From the NCBI GenBank assembly GCA_003215535.1, contig QCKG01000011.1, positions 1 through 56,840 of the forward strand: a stretch of 56,840 bases of DNA, written 5' to 3'. The first letter of the stretch is position 1; each line of letters starts with the position of its first letter. The stretch is from Prochlorococcus sp. AG-409-L18 (GTDB taxonomy: Bacteria; Cyanobacteriota; Cyanobacteriia; PCC-6307; Cyanobiaceae). Positions 7,449-14,518 of the stretch are shown piece after piece. Below the pieces are notes generated by a model. That model saw only the letters and a list, made by a program, of their open reading frames with translations, was not told where the DNA came from and made no database searches. Both the position numbers and the translations under genes were made by a program.

Positions 7449-7823
7449 TTAGCAAGCTAATTTTCTAGGGACACCTTTAAATAAAAGTGCAATCCTTCGG
7501 GCAATAAGAAGAAAGGGGAATAAGAAGTAGGCCCTACGACTAGATCGAAAGACGACCCTGAGAACCTCTAGTAAAGAATCTGATGGATCTTTTATTTCAG
7601 CACAAATACAGTTAATTGCTTTTGCTCCATAAAGAATTTGATCCCCCCTGATCAGTATTGCCCCTTTTACATCCATATCATATCCAATAGGAAGTTCTGG
7701 AGGCTTTTCTCTCGCGTTCTTTACTTCAAGATTAGGAAGGTTGCTTTTTAGTTCTAGCAACTCGGCAAACTGATTACAGAAGGGGCATTGACCATCATAA
7801 ATAAAAATTAATTTTGAATTCAT
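7449..7823 (-). CDS. DCC-family (DUF393) thiol-disulfide oxidoreductase-like protein
   Basis: A 124-residue protein with the DUF393 signature near the N-terminus, FIYDGQCPFCN, in which the Cys-x-x-Cys pair is the presumed redox site. It continues with the family's typical pattern (a GAILIRGDQILYGAKA strand pair and a basic, hydrophobic end with a possible membrane-associated segment, FLFPFLLIARRIALLF). DUF393 proteins are short thioredoxin-like proteins of poorly known substrate. I chose the second in-frame ATG (7823) because the product then begins with the usual short lead before the YDG motif and an AGG lies 5' of it; the upstream ATG is at 7838. Confidence 0.8.
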   Translation of the reverse strand: MNSKLIFIYDGQCPFCNQFAELLELKSNLPNLEVKNAREKPPELPIGYDMDVKGAILIRGDQILYGAKAINCICAEIKDPSDSLLEVLRVVFRSSRRAYFLFPFLLIARRIALLFKGVPRKLAC

Positions 7824-7838
7824 CAAAAGAACCTGCAA

Positions 7839-8161
7839 TGAATTTAATTTTAAAGGATCAATACTATTGAAAGCATAAGGTCTTCATTAAAGAAAACCTT
7901 TGCAGAATATTATAGGTGCTTATATATGAAATTAAGCAAATCAACTGGTATTAGATGAAAGTTAAGTCCTGAGGAAAGTACATCAAAGGCTTCAACCCAA
8001 AGGATGCTCTAAAAAGAACGCTAAAAAGGAAACACTATCTTACTAACTTTCTTCTTATCCCCATTAAACTATCGAATAGGTTTTAGCCCTAATTAAAATT
8101 AATCGATTAAATATCAGCTCAATGAGCCTTATTTCGCAAAAGTATAAAGCCATTTTATGTA
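7839..8161. other. Intergenic stretch, no supported gene
   Basis: No frame longer than about a dozen codons has a convincing start. It is AT-rich, with no notable repeats. Confidence 0.5.
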
Positions 8162-8389
8162 TCAATCAGAGTTTATTTCCTCGTTTTCAGCTTCACTAGA
8201 TACGTAGAATTCAGCCACATTGTTAAGCATTTCAATAACAACTTCATTAGAGCACCTCGTCCTTTCTTGCAATCTCATACATGCCTCCTTGATATTCACA
8301 AATGCATCCTCGCAAATTTCGGTCAATTGTTCTTGTGTGTAATCGGTCAAAGCACCAGATATAACTTTTTTAATTATGGAGGAATCCAT
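8162..8389 (-). CDS. Small helical protein, paralogue of the gene at 8649
   Basis: A 75-residue protein from the ATG at 8389 (an upstream ATG at 8440 would add 17 residues). The core is QLTEICEDAFVNIKEACMRL followed by QERTRCSNEVVIEMLNNVAEFY, two amphipathic helices around an R.CS turn. The same pattern is in the rightward gene at 8649-8834 (DLLEIREIW, QKKTGCPNSEIIKMIDSAKSYW). The two genes point away from each other. Function is unknown; an acidic C-terminal tail follows the helices. Confidence 0.65.
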   Translation of the reverse strand: MDSSIIKKVISGALTDYTQEQLTEICEDAFVNIKEACMRLQERTRCSNEVVIEMLNNVAEFYVSSEAENEEINSD

Positions 8390-8648
8390 AACAAAAGGAA
8401 GAGTTCGGCCATGGAAACTCTTGAAGTCAATACTTTGCAATTGGAATTTGAGGACTCGGAGAGAATCAATAAAAGTTATACTATACTATTAAAGTATAAG
8501 TTTTACTTAGGCCTTAATACTTTGCTTGAACCGGGTCGCAGGAAATCACTTGTGTCCACAAATAAGATATATACCGCTTTCAAATTTCTTTGAATACATT
8601 AGTCTAGAAATATCAATACTTTCTCTGATTTCACAAGGCAATGCGAGC

Positions 8649-8834
8649 ATGAGCAGTTTTCAATTCACTGAAGATGATTTACTCGAGATTCGTGAAATCT
8701 GGAGAGACATTAATTCTCAATGCAGAATCCTACAAAAGAAAACAGGCTGCCCTAATAGCGAGATCATAAAAATGATAGATTCCGCCAAAAGCTATTGGGA
8801 GAATAAACAAAAAACTAAGTCTGTTGTAGAATGA
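8649..8834 (+). CDS. Small helical protein, paralogue of the gene at 8162
   Basis: A 61-residue protein starting MSSFQFTEDDLLEIREIW. Two predicted helices flank a KKTGCPNSEI turn, matching ERTRCSNEVV in the divergent neighbour. Longer upstream frames (from 8526) are AT-rich and less protein-like, and the ATG at 8649 aligns with the paralogue's domain start, so I prefer it. No known family; the single shared Cys in the turn is conserved between the two. Confidence 0.65.
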   Translation: MSSFQFTEDDLLEIREIWRDINSQCRILQKKTGCPNSEIIKMIDSAKSYWENKQKTKSVVE

Positions 8835-8970
8835 ATTATGAATTGCATAAATATAATTTCGCTTTATTTTATTAAAATAAGGTGTTAAGATAAACTATGC
8901 ATATAATAAAACTACCATCCGACTCTATTTAAAGGTAAAATTATAAAATCCATATTTTAGTCTCATCCAC

Positions 8971-9135
8971 ATGAAAAAGCTGATCTCCCTCCTTTTTTCT
9001 ATTTCCATGGGATTACATGCTTACCCAAATCCAAGTTTGGCTTGGGGTAACTGTTCAAAATCTAATGAAGATCAATCCAACCAGGATACTCGTACAGAAA
9101 AAGTAGATAAAGAAGCCTCAACTAAAAACAAGTAA
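8971..9135 (+). CDS. Small secreted peptide
   Basis: A 54-residue protein. A classical signal peptide (MKKLISLLFSISMGLHA, cleavage expected near PSLA-WGN) is followed by about 30 hydrophilic residues containing one Cys and many Asn, Asp, Lys and Glu. The ATG lies in clean upstream AT-rich DNA after the paralogue pair. No family is recognised. The signal peptide makes a real gene likely despite the small size. Confidence 0.6.
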   Translation: MKKLISLLFSISMGLHAYPNPSLAWGNCSKSNEDQSNQDTRTEKVDKEASTKNK

Positions 9136-9377
9136 ATATCAATATGTCTAATTCTAACTAAGAAATTTAATCGAATATATATCTAATCCCTTTATCAACA
9201 GGCATCTTTAATTCCTTATAGAGTTGCAAGATCTAGCTATAATTCTTCAATAAAATTATTCTTCCAATTCTAATTCTCATAAGCTAATTATAATTTGAAG
9301 TCGCCATGAGATATCTTAATTCTAGATTTACCTTCAGATAAAACAATATCAATTCAATTTTAGATACAATTAATTAT

Positions 9378-9581
9378 TCACCTGATATAAGAACCATTGC
9401 AGATACTGACTGCCAATAGATTTACTCCTTTATGAGATCTAGTAAGTTTCCATACTTGATTTGAGGCCTGGCCAATACAGGCAAGTTCAGCCGCATTTTT
9501 TATTGAGATAGGAACTTGAGTCAAAGCTAAAACTACCAATGCAAAACCGGTAAAATTGATGGATTGATTGAATTTAAACAT
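9378..9581 (-). CDS. Small secreted/membrane-anchored CNG-motif protein
   Basis: A 67-residue protein with an N-terminal hydrophobic segment (residues 10-25) and VPISIKNAAELAC. It ends in NLLAVSICNGSYIR. The order of elements matches the protein at 167-418, which ends SLAVGVCNGAVYEPR. The spacer between the two cysteines is shorter here. Function is unknown; export and a disulfide are inferred from the signal segment and the paired Cys. Confidence 0.65.
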   Translation of the reverse strand: MFKFNQSINFTGFALVVLALTQVPISIKNAAELACIGQASNQVWKLTRSHKGVNLLAVSICNGSYIR

Positions 9582-9905
9582 TTTTAAGAAATGTGTTTCC
9601 AGATATTTTGATCAAAAAGATTGTAGCCAATAAACTAGGACAGGATCGTTGCTTAATAACTGATGAAAAACAACCAATCAGGCTGATAATAATATTATTT
9701 TAAGATCTATAGCACTTTCAAAGTACATATAGGGCTCCATTAATAACCTAACCTAAGTTTGAAACCTTTAATTAGCCACATCAGCCAACCCTTAACCTAA
9801 GAGAGAAAATAAATTACTAGAATTTTAGCCTGACTTCAATAGTTCTTGCATCAAGAATCCTACTGAATCCACTCATATCCAAGTCATTTCAGGTCAACCT
9901 ATTCC

Positions 9906-10028
9906 TTATACAAAATCGACCTCTTTTTCAATCTCACAATATTTTGGACCTGCTCTCGCGTTCTTTTTCAAACAAAAGTTCTTTTTGCCATAGCAAAGGT
10001 CCGCTAAAAGCCTGCCTAGATATGTCAA
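9906..10028 (-). CDS. Possible 40-residue protein or gene fragment
   Basis: A TTG-started leftward frame whose product is protein-like: LGRLLADLCYGKKNFCL, then KKNARAGPKYCEIEKEVDFV. It has three cysteines and a basic middle. The frame stays open upstream to a TAG near 10050 without an ATG. It may be the tail of a truncated gene, especially since another fragment on the same strand lies just upstream. Confidence 0.35.
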   Translation of the reverse strand: MTYLGRLLADLCYGKKNFCLKKNARAGPKYCEIEKEVDFV

Positions 10029-10068
10029 TATTCTATTAAACAGAAACGGCTAGATAGGAGCCCAAAAA

Positions 10069-10191
10069 TCAATTGTACTTATATCTCAACTCAACTCCTC
10101 CATTTACATCCGCTGAACGTGAATTTAATAACAGAGTGGGAAAAACAGTCCCTTGTAACTCATAAGGGTAGCTAATAGGGTAGATGAGGAT
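10069..10191 (-). pseudogene. Probable C-terminal gene fragment
   Basis: Forty codons read leftward without any normal start codon, preceded by a TGA. The translation is protein-like: PISYPYELQGTVFPTLLL, then NSRSADVNGGVELRYKYN. Immediately upstream of the TGA, the same frame also reads sensibly (NEEPIDQEKY). This suggests a gene broken by a stop. The parent family is not recognised; the alternating final strand could belong to a beta-rich protein. Confidence 0.35.
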
Positions 10192-10240
10192 TCAATATTT
10201 CTCTTGATCAATAGGTTCTTCGTTCTATAGGTTTATCAAC

Positions 10241-10360
10241 ATGAAAAATTCACTCTCAAACAGGACTGAAGTTCAGTACACAGCAATCCTTAATGCTTAT
10301 CGCCTAGGAAATCTGTGGGGTTTGAATAGATCAGCTACTCCCAAAAAAACAAACCCTTAA
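10241..10360 (+). CDS. Possible 39-residue protein
   Basis: An ATG-started frame with protein-like content (NRTEVQYTAILNAYRLGNLW). The stop codon lies inside the first copy of a 17-bp tandem repeat (10347-10380), so a duplication may have shortened the gene. No family is recognised. Confidence 0.3.
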   Translation: MKNSLSNRTEVQYTAILNAYRLGNLWGLNRSATPKKTNP

Positions 10361-10380
10361 TTCAAACAAACCCTTAATTC
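10347..10380. repeat. 17-bp perfect tandem duplication
   Basis: AAACAAACCCTTAATTC occurs twice in a row (10347-10363 and 10364-10380), with two further matching bases after it. Each copy contains an in-frame TAA for the short ORF that begins at 10241. It is a recent slippage or duplication event. Confidence 0.85.
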
Positions 10381-10455
10381 AATGGAACTCAATCCCTACA
10401 AGCCATTAAAGCAATTTTTAAAGAGAGTTATCCTAGTAATGAACTAGGCAATAAA

Positions 10456-10483
10456 ACACCCCCTGTGCAGACCCAGGGGGTGT
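10456..10483 (-). terminator. Perfect 10-bp GC-rich hairpin, likely leftward terminator
   Basis: ACACCCCCTG (10456-10465) pairs perfectly with CAGGGGGTGT (10474-10483) around an 8-base loop. On the minus strand the stem is followed by UUUUAUU, while on the plus strand no U-run follows. The hairpin begins 40 bases after the stop of the leftward 28-codon ORF at 10523-10609, so it probably terminates that transcript. Confidence 0.7.
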
Positions 10484-10522
10484 GGTGTCTCATGCCTAGA
10501 TTAAGCAAAGCGTAAAATCTCT

Positions 10523-10609
10523 TTAACGCCCTCGTAAGGAATACTCAATTCCTTTTAACCACTTCAATGCTTTTTCTAAAGGACAGCTCTCAAAATGCAT
10601 AGGACACAT
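10523..10609 (-). CDS. Possible 28-residue peptide
   Basis: A leftward ATG-started frame, MCPMHFESCPLEKALKWLKG, ending in IEYSLRGR. It has two cysteines, a His and an amphipathic helix. A strong terminator-like hairpin lies 40 bases beyond its stop on the same strand, which supports transcription. It could be the end of a decayed gene or a true microprotein. Confidence 0.4.
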   Translation of the reverse strand: MCPMHFESCPLEKALKWLKGIEYSLRGR

Positions 10610-10714
10610 AAAAATCTCTTGGGTTTTCTTTATAGATTTTGATAGGCACCACTATTAATGAGTAAAGTCTCATGTGTTTTGCTCATCAAAAGAGCATCTA
10701 TTCAATAAGCCTTA

Positions 10715-11128
10715 ATGGCTATGCACTTGATCGACAATTCCAAAGCAATCGGTTCCAAAGTCTCTGTAGACCTTGATTGCCTTCTAGACCCTGTACCGAA
10801 GGCGCTCCTAGATCTTCTTACTAATAACCCGCAAGGAGAAGTTGTGGACTACCGAATGACTGATGGGGACGGTATTGGTTTTGTCCTGCAATTAAGCGAT
10901 GGAAGTACAAAGTGGTTTTTTGCAGAAGAGCTAGAAAAAACACTTAATGAACAAAGCCTTGATGAGCAGGATGAAAACAATTCTTCTTTAAAGAACAACA
11001 CATTTAATCAATTCATGCCTAAAAGAAATATCCCAAACTCTCCTAAAGTTAAAGATGGTATACTCCCCTTATTTAACCCTCTTAACTTCATAAAATGGCT
11101 AATTTATTCCTTAAGTGATGTAATTTAA
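10715..11128 (+). CDS. DUF2862 protein with C-terminal extension
   Basis: A 137-residue protein. Residues 12-75 match the cyanobacterial DUF2862 pattern: KVSVDLDCLLDPVPKALLDLL, then RMTDGDGIGFVLQLSDG and KWFFAEEL. The family is a short SH3-like beta domain of unknown function, widespread in cyanobacteria. Here it is followed by an acidic, Asn-rich linker and a hydrophobic C-terminus (NFIKWLIYSL), which could tether it to a membrane. The typical member is only about 70 residues, so the extension is notable. Confidence 0.8.
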   Translation: MAMHLIDNSKAIGSKVSVDLDCLLDPVPKALLDLLTNNPQGEVVDYRMTDGDGIGFVLQLSDGSTKWFFAEELEKTLNEQSLDEQDENNSSLKNNTFNQFMPKRNIPNSPKVKDGILPLFNPLNFIKWLIYSLSDVI

Positions 11129-11193
11129 GGAAACACTTATGAGCACATTTAGTTCAATCTAATTTATCCAGTACTCTATCTATAATTAAGAAA

Positions 11194-11988
11194 TCAAAGG
11201 TGGCCGACTAAAGTAACTGATCGAAATTCAATCCCATCTATAACCTTCCAGGGCTTCTCTGAACGTTCAGAGAACATAACTTCAACAAAGCCAAGTCCTC
11301 GAAAAGCCTCTATAAAAGCATCCTCTTGCCAGGCTCCACTAATACAACCACTCCAAAGTTCAGGGTCCTTTTGCAAAGAAGCTGGAACAAACTTATTACT
11401 CACAATGTCACTAATTGCGACTCGCCCACAAGGTTTCAAAACTCTTCGGATATTTCCCAATAACTGTTGGCGTCTAGAAGGGTTAACAAGGTTAAGAACA
11501 CAGTTGCTAAGAACAATGTCCACACTTGAGTCCGAGATAAGAGGTGAACCGTCACCTATTTGTTTGTCTAAGGATTCAATTTCTCCTTCGACGAAACTGA
11601 CATTTGAATAACCCATATTGCTTGCAACTATGGGTGCTGCTTTCCTTGAAAGCGCCAACATTTTGGAATTGCGATCTACTCCTATTACGCCTCCAGACTC
11701 ACCAACAACCTGAGCACAAATGAAAGAATTTTTACCACTACCACTCCCCAGATCAAGAACTTTATCGCCTAATCTGACCCATCTAGTTGGATCCCCGCAC
11801 CCATAATCTCTTTCTATAACTTCTCTTGGAATAATCTCAAGTAATTTCGTATCAAAATCTACTGGACTACAAAGACAAGCTTCTTTCTCTATAGCTGCAG
11901 CGCCGTATCGATCATTTACAGCCTTTGTATGATCTAAAGGAATCTCATTTGAATGATGAGATTTTTGATTACAACATTGTTCCTTCAT
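11194..11988 (-). CDS. arsM: ArsM-like SAM-dependent methyltransferase
   Basis: A 264-residue class I methyltransferase. The N-terminal Cys-containing part (EKEACLCSPVD) is followed by an ERDYGCGDPT segment. Motif I is VLDLGSGSGKNSF (residues 78-90), and the SAM-ribose acidic end is IGVDRN. Cysteines at about 38/40, 64, 163 (SNCVLNL) and 215 (WSGCISGA) sit where arsenite methyltransferases have their As(III)-binding cysteines. The likely reaction is stepwise methylation of arsenite. Some cyanobacterial relatives may act on other substrates, so the substrate is inferred. It is a single gene with no ars neighbours. Confidence 0.75.
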   Translation of the reverse strand: MKEQCCNQKSHHSNEIPLDHTKAVNDRYGAAAIEKEACLCSPVDFDTKLLEIIPREVIERDYGCGDPTRWVRLGDKVLDLGSGSGKNSFICAQVVGESGGVIGVDRNSKMLALSRKAAPIVASNMGYSNVSFVEGEIESLDKQIGDGSPLISDSSVDIVLSNCVLNLVNPSRRQQLLGNIRRVLKPCGRVAISDIVSNKFVPASLQKDPELWSGCISGAWQEDAFIEAFRGLGFVEVMFSERSEKPWKVIDGIEFRSVTLVGHL

Positions 11989-12230
11989 AAAGGGGCCATT
12001 TTCTAGTTAATACCATTCTGAAGGGTGAAATCAATCAATCAGTCAAGAAACAAAGGTAAATTAGTTTACTTTAAAAAGTCGAGAAGATAGTAGATATCAT
12101 ATAAATTTAGAAGTGGTTATTAATAATAAAAAGATCCTAAACTTAAAAAAGAAATTGTTTTCCAAACAAGCGTTTCAACAATTTATAAACCTTTATTCTA
12201 AATTCTCTTATGAATAAATTAACTCATATG
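11989..12230. other. Intergenic stretch, probable arsM-like gene promoter side
   Basis: AT-rich DNA with no supported reading frame. It lies 5' of the leftward methyltransferase gene and ends at the hairpin at 12231-12271. Confidence 0.4.
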
Positions 12231-12271
12231 GTTATTAACGGATCCCTTTCTAAAAAGGATCCGTTAATAAC
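12231..12271. terminator. 15-bp perfect inverted repeat downstream of the PsbF-like gene
   Basis: GTTATTAACGGATCC (12231-12245) pairs perfectly with GGATCCGTTAATAAC (12257-12271) around an 11-base loop. It lies 20 bases past the stop of the leftward PsbF-like gene. No U-run follows on either strand, so it may act as a weak or factor-dependent terminator or an mRNA 3'-end stabiliser. Confidence 0.65.
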
Positions 12272-12291
12272 GAGGAGCCTGAATTTAATAA

Positions 12292-12567
12292 TCAGCGGCG
12301 TATGAACTGCATTGCAGCGATAGCACCTAGAAAAAATACAGTTGGAATACCAAGTGCATTAATGGCTAGCCATCTAACTGTAAAGACTGGATAAGCCCTG
12401 TCAGAACCCTCCATGACCATGTCATTTTCAATTGTAGGAACGCCAGGGAAGGCTTGATTGCCCCAATCAAGTACGCCCCACCTTGAAAGCGTAAGGGTGG
12501 CAAAGGCTACAGAGAAAATTATTGGGAGCAGAACGATCAGAACTCGTATGTCCAGGAAGTATCCCAT
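12292..12567 (-). CDS. PsbF-like protein fused to an extra N-terminal membrane helix, haem His lost
   Basis: A 91-residue protein. Residues 59-91 are a near-canonical cytochrome b559 beta subunit ([15 protein letters not shown], then [14 protein letters not shown]). The His that ligates haem in PsbF (WLAVH) is Asn70 here. Residues 8-26 add a second hydrophobic helix ([19 protein letters not shown]), and the linker has WGVLDWG. Normal PsbF is about 45 residues, so this is about twice that length. An internal ATG (residue 50) would give a PsbF-sized product. A photosystem-associated membrane role is likely, but b559 haem binding is not. No psbE, psbL or psbJ lies beside it. Confidence 0.8.
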   Translation of the reverse strand: MGYFLDIRVLIVLLPIIFSVAFATLTLSRWGVLDWGNQAFPGVPTIENDMVMEGSDRAYPVFTVRWLAINALGIPTVFFLGAIAAMQFIRR

Positions 12568-12828
12568 GTTCGATGGAGTGGAATGTGGATTGACCTAAGA
12601 TTAAACGCTCACTGGCCTGTGCGATGAAGAACTTAACAGTGCGGATGCAGTTTCTCCATAATTCACAAAGCGCGCGCACCCATATCGAAGGACTCTGAAC
12701 AGAATGCACAATCTAAGAGAACCCAACGTCGCAGGTAGTTCCAGTAGTAAATGCTTCTATCGATCTCTTAAAAAAACCTATCCCAAAGGCAGATAATTAA
12801 AGCAAAGTAAAATCTCTGTATTCGCCCC

Positions 12829-13383
12829 ATGCCGGTATATAACATTTTGACCAATTTTCTAATCAGATCACTTGGCCTGCTGATTTGCCTTCTCATTGCC
12901 TTTCCAGCCCAGGCAGTCTTAGAAGTAGGCGATGAGGTCCCAAATTATGTTCGGGCTGACATTACAGGCATAGACCTCCATGGAGAGGATTTATCAAAAT
13001 CTTCAATAGCTGGGGCTGTGGCCAGAGAAGCCAACCTTAGTGATGTAGATCTACATGGCACTGTCCTAACCCTGTCAGATTTAAAGGGGGCGAACCTAAA
13101 CGGAGTAGACCTAACTGACACTTTGGCCGACAGAGTCAATTTTCAGAAGACAGATCTGCGTAATGCTGTTCTTACAAACATGATTGCCTCTGGGAGTAGC
13201 TTCGCAGGAGCAAATATCGAAGGAGCAGATTTCACCTTTGCTGTTCTTGATAGCGATGATCAAAGAAACCTGTGTAAAGAAGCTAGTGGAGTAAACCCTA
13301 AAACTGGAATCTCAACAAGAGAAAGCCTTGAATGCGCTACTCAGGCTAAAGGAGGCTACAAACCAGCCATGCCAGGCAGTTGA
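12829..13383 (+). CDS. Secreted (probably lumenal) pentapeptide-repeat protein
   Basis: A 184-residue protein. A signal peptide of about 29 residues ends AFPAQA, followed by VLEVGDEVP. From about residue 45 the sequence runs in A(D/N)LxG-type pentapeptide repeats (for example ANLSDVDLHG, LKGANLNGVDL, ADFTF), predicted to form a right-handed quadrilateral beta-helix. The C-terminal part has two Cys (NLCKEASGVN, LECATQ), likely a disulfide. Such proteins occur in the cyanobacterial thylakoid lumen; their function is unsettled. It is divergent from the PsbF-like gene with 261 bases between. Confidence 0.85.
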   Translation: MPVYNILTNFLIRSLGLLICLLIAFPAQAVLEVGDEVPNYVRADITGIDLHGEDLSKSSIAGAVAREANLSDVDLHGTVLTLSDLKGANLNGVDLTDTLADRVNFQKTDLRNAVLTNMIASGSSFAGANIEGADFTFAVLDSDDQRNLCKEASGVNPKTGISTRESLECATQAKGGYKPAMPGS

Positions 13384-14053
13384 GGCCTAATAAAGACTAG
13401 GAATTTTCCTGACATACTTCTTCAGAACAACTAAAACATTATCTGATAAAATCATGACCTAAATATGAATTTAGTGGAGATATTTTAATATATCTGGATA
13501 TTAATAAACTAGCTTAAATAGTTGCTATGTCTATGAAAGCCAAATTCCTCCTTCCTTTAAAATATCAAAGTAACGCTCATTCTTTTTGTGGCTCTCCTCC
13601 AAGTGAAATCTGCTTGACTTCGTCTGAAATGCTTGAAAACCAGTTTTTTTCACTTTTACCAACTGCAATAATCTTCCCACGAAGGAACGTCTCCTAGGCC
13701 AAGCACAGAAAGCCATTAAAGAAAGCACTACTTAAATCCTTAGTAGCCAAGCAATCCATTAGTTGCAACAATTTGGATTTTGTCAGGAATTACATACAAA
13801 GGAAGGCTTCTAATAATTATCTATTGCTTTGATGTTGATTCAGGAATTGACACTAAGTTTCTATATCGACAGTCAAGAAGGATTTTATCCATTAATCATT
13901 AAAAGGATATCAGGAGCTTTTCCCTATATCTCTTCATAAAACCAAACCCCTTATATGACAAACCAAAAATCGAAAAGAAGAGTAAGTCATCCCCTCGATT
14001 AGGCTTTTAGCTATATACAAAGGCGAGCTGAGATTAAATCACTCTTTAGTAAC
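13384..14053. other. Stretch with only doubtful short ORFs
   Basis: Two weak candidates are present. One is a leftward 65-codon frame at 13531-13728 (MLSLMAFCAWPRRRS, ending NERYFDILKEGGIWLS). The other is a rightward 35-codon frame at 13832-13939 (LTLSFYIDSQEGFYPLIIK). Neither has other support. No strong hairpin is seen. Confidence 0.4.
13531..13728 (-). CDS. Doubtful 65-residue ORF
   Basis: The N-terminal half is basic and rich in Arg/Lys (CAWPRRRSFVGRLLQLVKVKK), and the C-terminal half is polar with an ESHKKNERYFDILKEGG stretch. It has an ATG start but no recognised family, operon context or signal. The composition is mixed enough to be real but short enough to be chance. Confidence 0.25.
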   Translation of the reverse strand: MLSLMAFCAWPRRRSFVGRLLQLVKVKKTGFQAFQTKSSRFHLEESHKKNERYFDILKEGGIWLS

Positions 14054-14272
14054 ATGAAGATTTCTGCACAGAACATCCGAAAACTAGAAAAAGCCCTTCT
14101 CCGCTCACTTGTTGATCCCCAAGACAGCGAAATTCGTAAGCGTTATGTAAAAGGACGTATTTATGGAGAGGCTTCAGAAATTAAAGAGAATTTTCTACCG
14201 ACAGCTGAGCTAGAGCCAAAAAGCAAAATAATGACTTTTTTGCAAAGGTTACTTATAGGGATAGAAGAATAA
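14054..14272 (+). CDS. Small hypothetical protein
   Basis: A 72-residue, mostly helical, charged protein (NIRKLEKALLRSLVDPQDSE, then RKRYVKGRIYGEASEIKE). It ends in a short hydrophobic helix (IMTFLQRLLIGIEE). It has a good ATG and balanced composition. No membrane segment or family is recognised. It lies alone between the accessory zone and the transporter gene. Confidence 0.6.
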   Translation: MKISAQNIRKLEKALLRSLVDPQDSEIRKRYVKGRIYGEASEIKENFLPTAELEPKSKIMTFLQRLLIGIEE

Positions 14273-14398
14273 AGACAAGTGTAATTCAAGCTTAAGTAAA
14301 GACTCTTCAGAGCAAATAAACCTAAATCTAATTAAATCAACAAACAAATAATTGAATTAGGAAAAGTATTTCCATTGCAAATACCCTAGGGCTGATCC

Positions 14399-14518
14399 TC
14401 ATTGCCAAGGAAAATGCAACCCAAGTTGTCCAAACAACCAAAATCCAAAAGCGACTTTTACTCCAGTAGCCAAAAGGCCCCAACCAACTAGTTGTTTTTT
14501 AGAAAGTCCGAAAAGCAT
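14399..14518 (-). CDS. 39-residue membrane protein
   Basis: A leftward frame starting MLFGLSKKQLVGWGLLATGV and ending in a hydrophobic helix with FWLFGQLGLHFPWQ. It reads as a short basic head followed by one Gly-rich membrane helix, the typical shape of small photosystem or cytochrome-complex subunits. It matches none of the standard ones I know. Codons are clean and the frame is unlikely by chance because of its amphipathic start and consistent helix. Confidence 0.5.
   Translation of the reverse strand: MLFGLSKKQLVGWGLLATGVKVAFGFWLFGQLGLHFPWQ

Larger units (their letters stand above)
9582..10714. other. Long stretch with only fragments, tiny ORFs, a tandem repeat and a hairpin
   Basis: No ordinary gene is present in 1.1 kb. 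On the minus strand I see protein-like fragments at 9906-10028 and 10069-10191, a 19-residue piece at 9817-9876 (MSGFSRILDARTIEVRLKF), and a 28-residue ORF at 10523-10609 followed by a hairpin at 10456-10483. On the plus strand there is a 39-residue ORF at 10241-10360 that ends inside a 17-bp tandem duplication. It looks like a site of gene decay. Confidence 0.5.

Noticed and set aside
8412-8593. Rightward 60-codon frame METLEVNTLQLEFEDSE...
   Set aside because: It starts well, but its second half is AT-driven and it occupies the spacer of the divergent paralogue pair; no homology. I could not rule it out.
12467-12709. Leftward 80-codon frame overlapping the PsbF-like start
   Set aside because: An out-of-frame shadow with Ser/Cys-rich composition; the PsbF-like frame is clearly the coding one.
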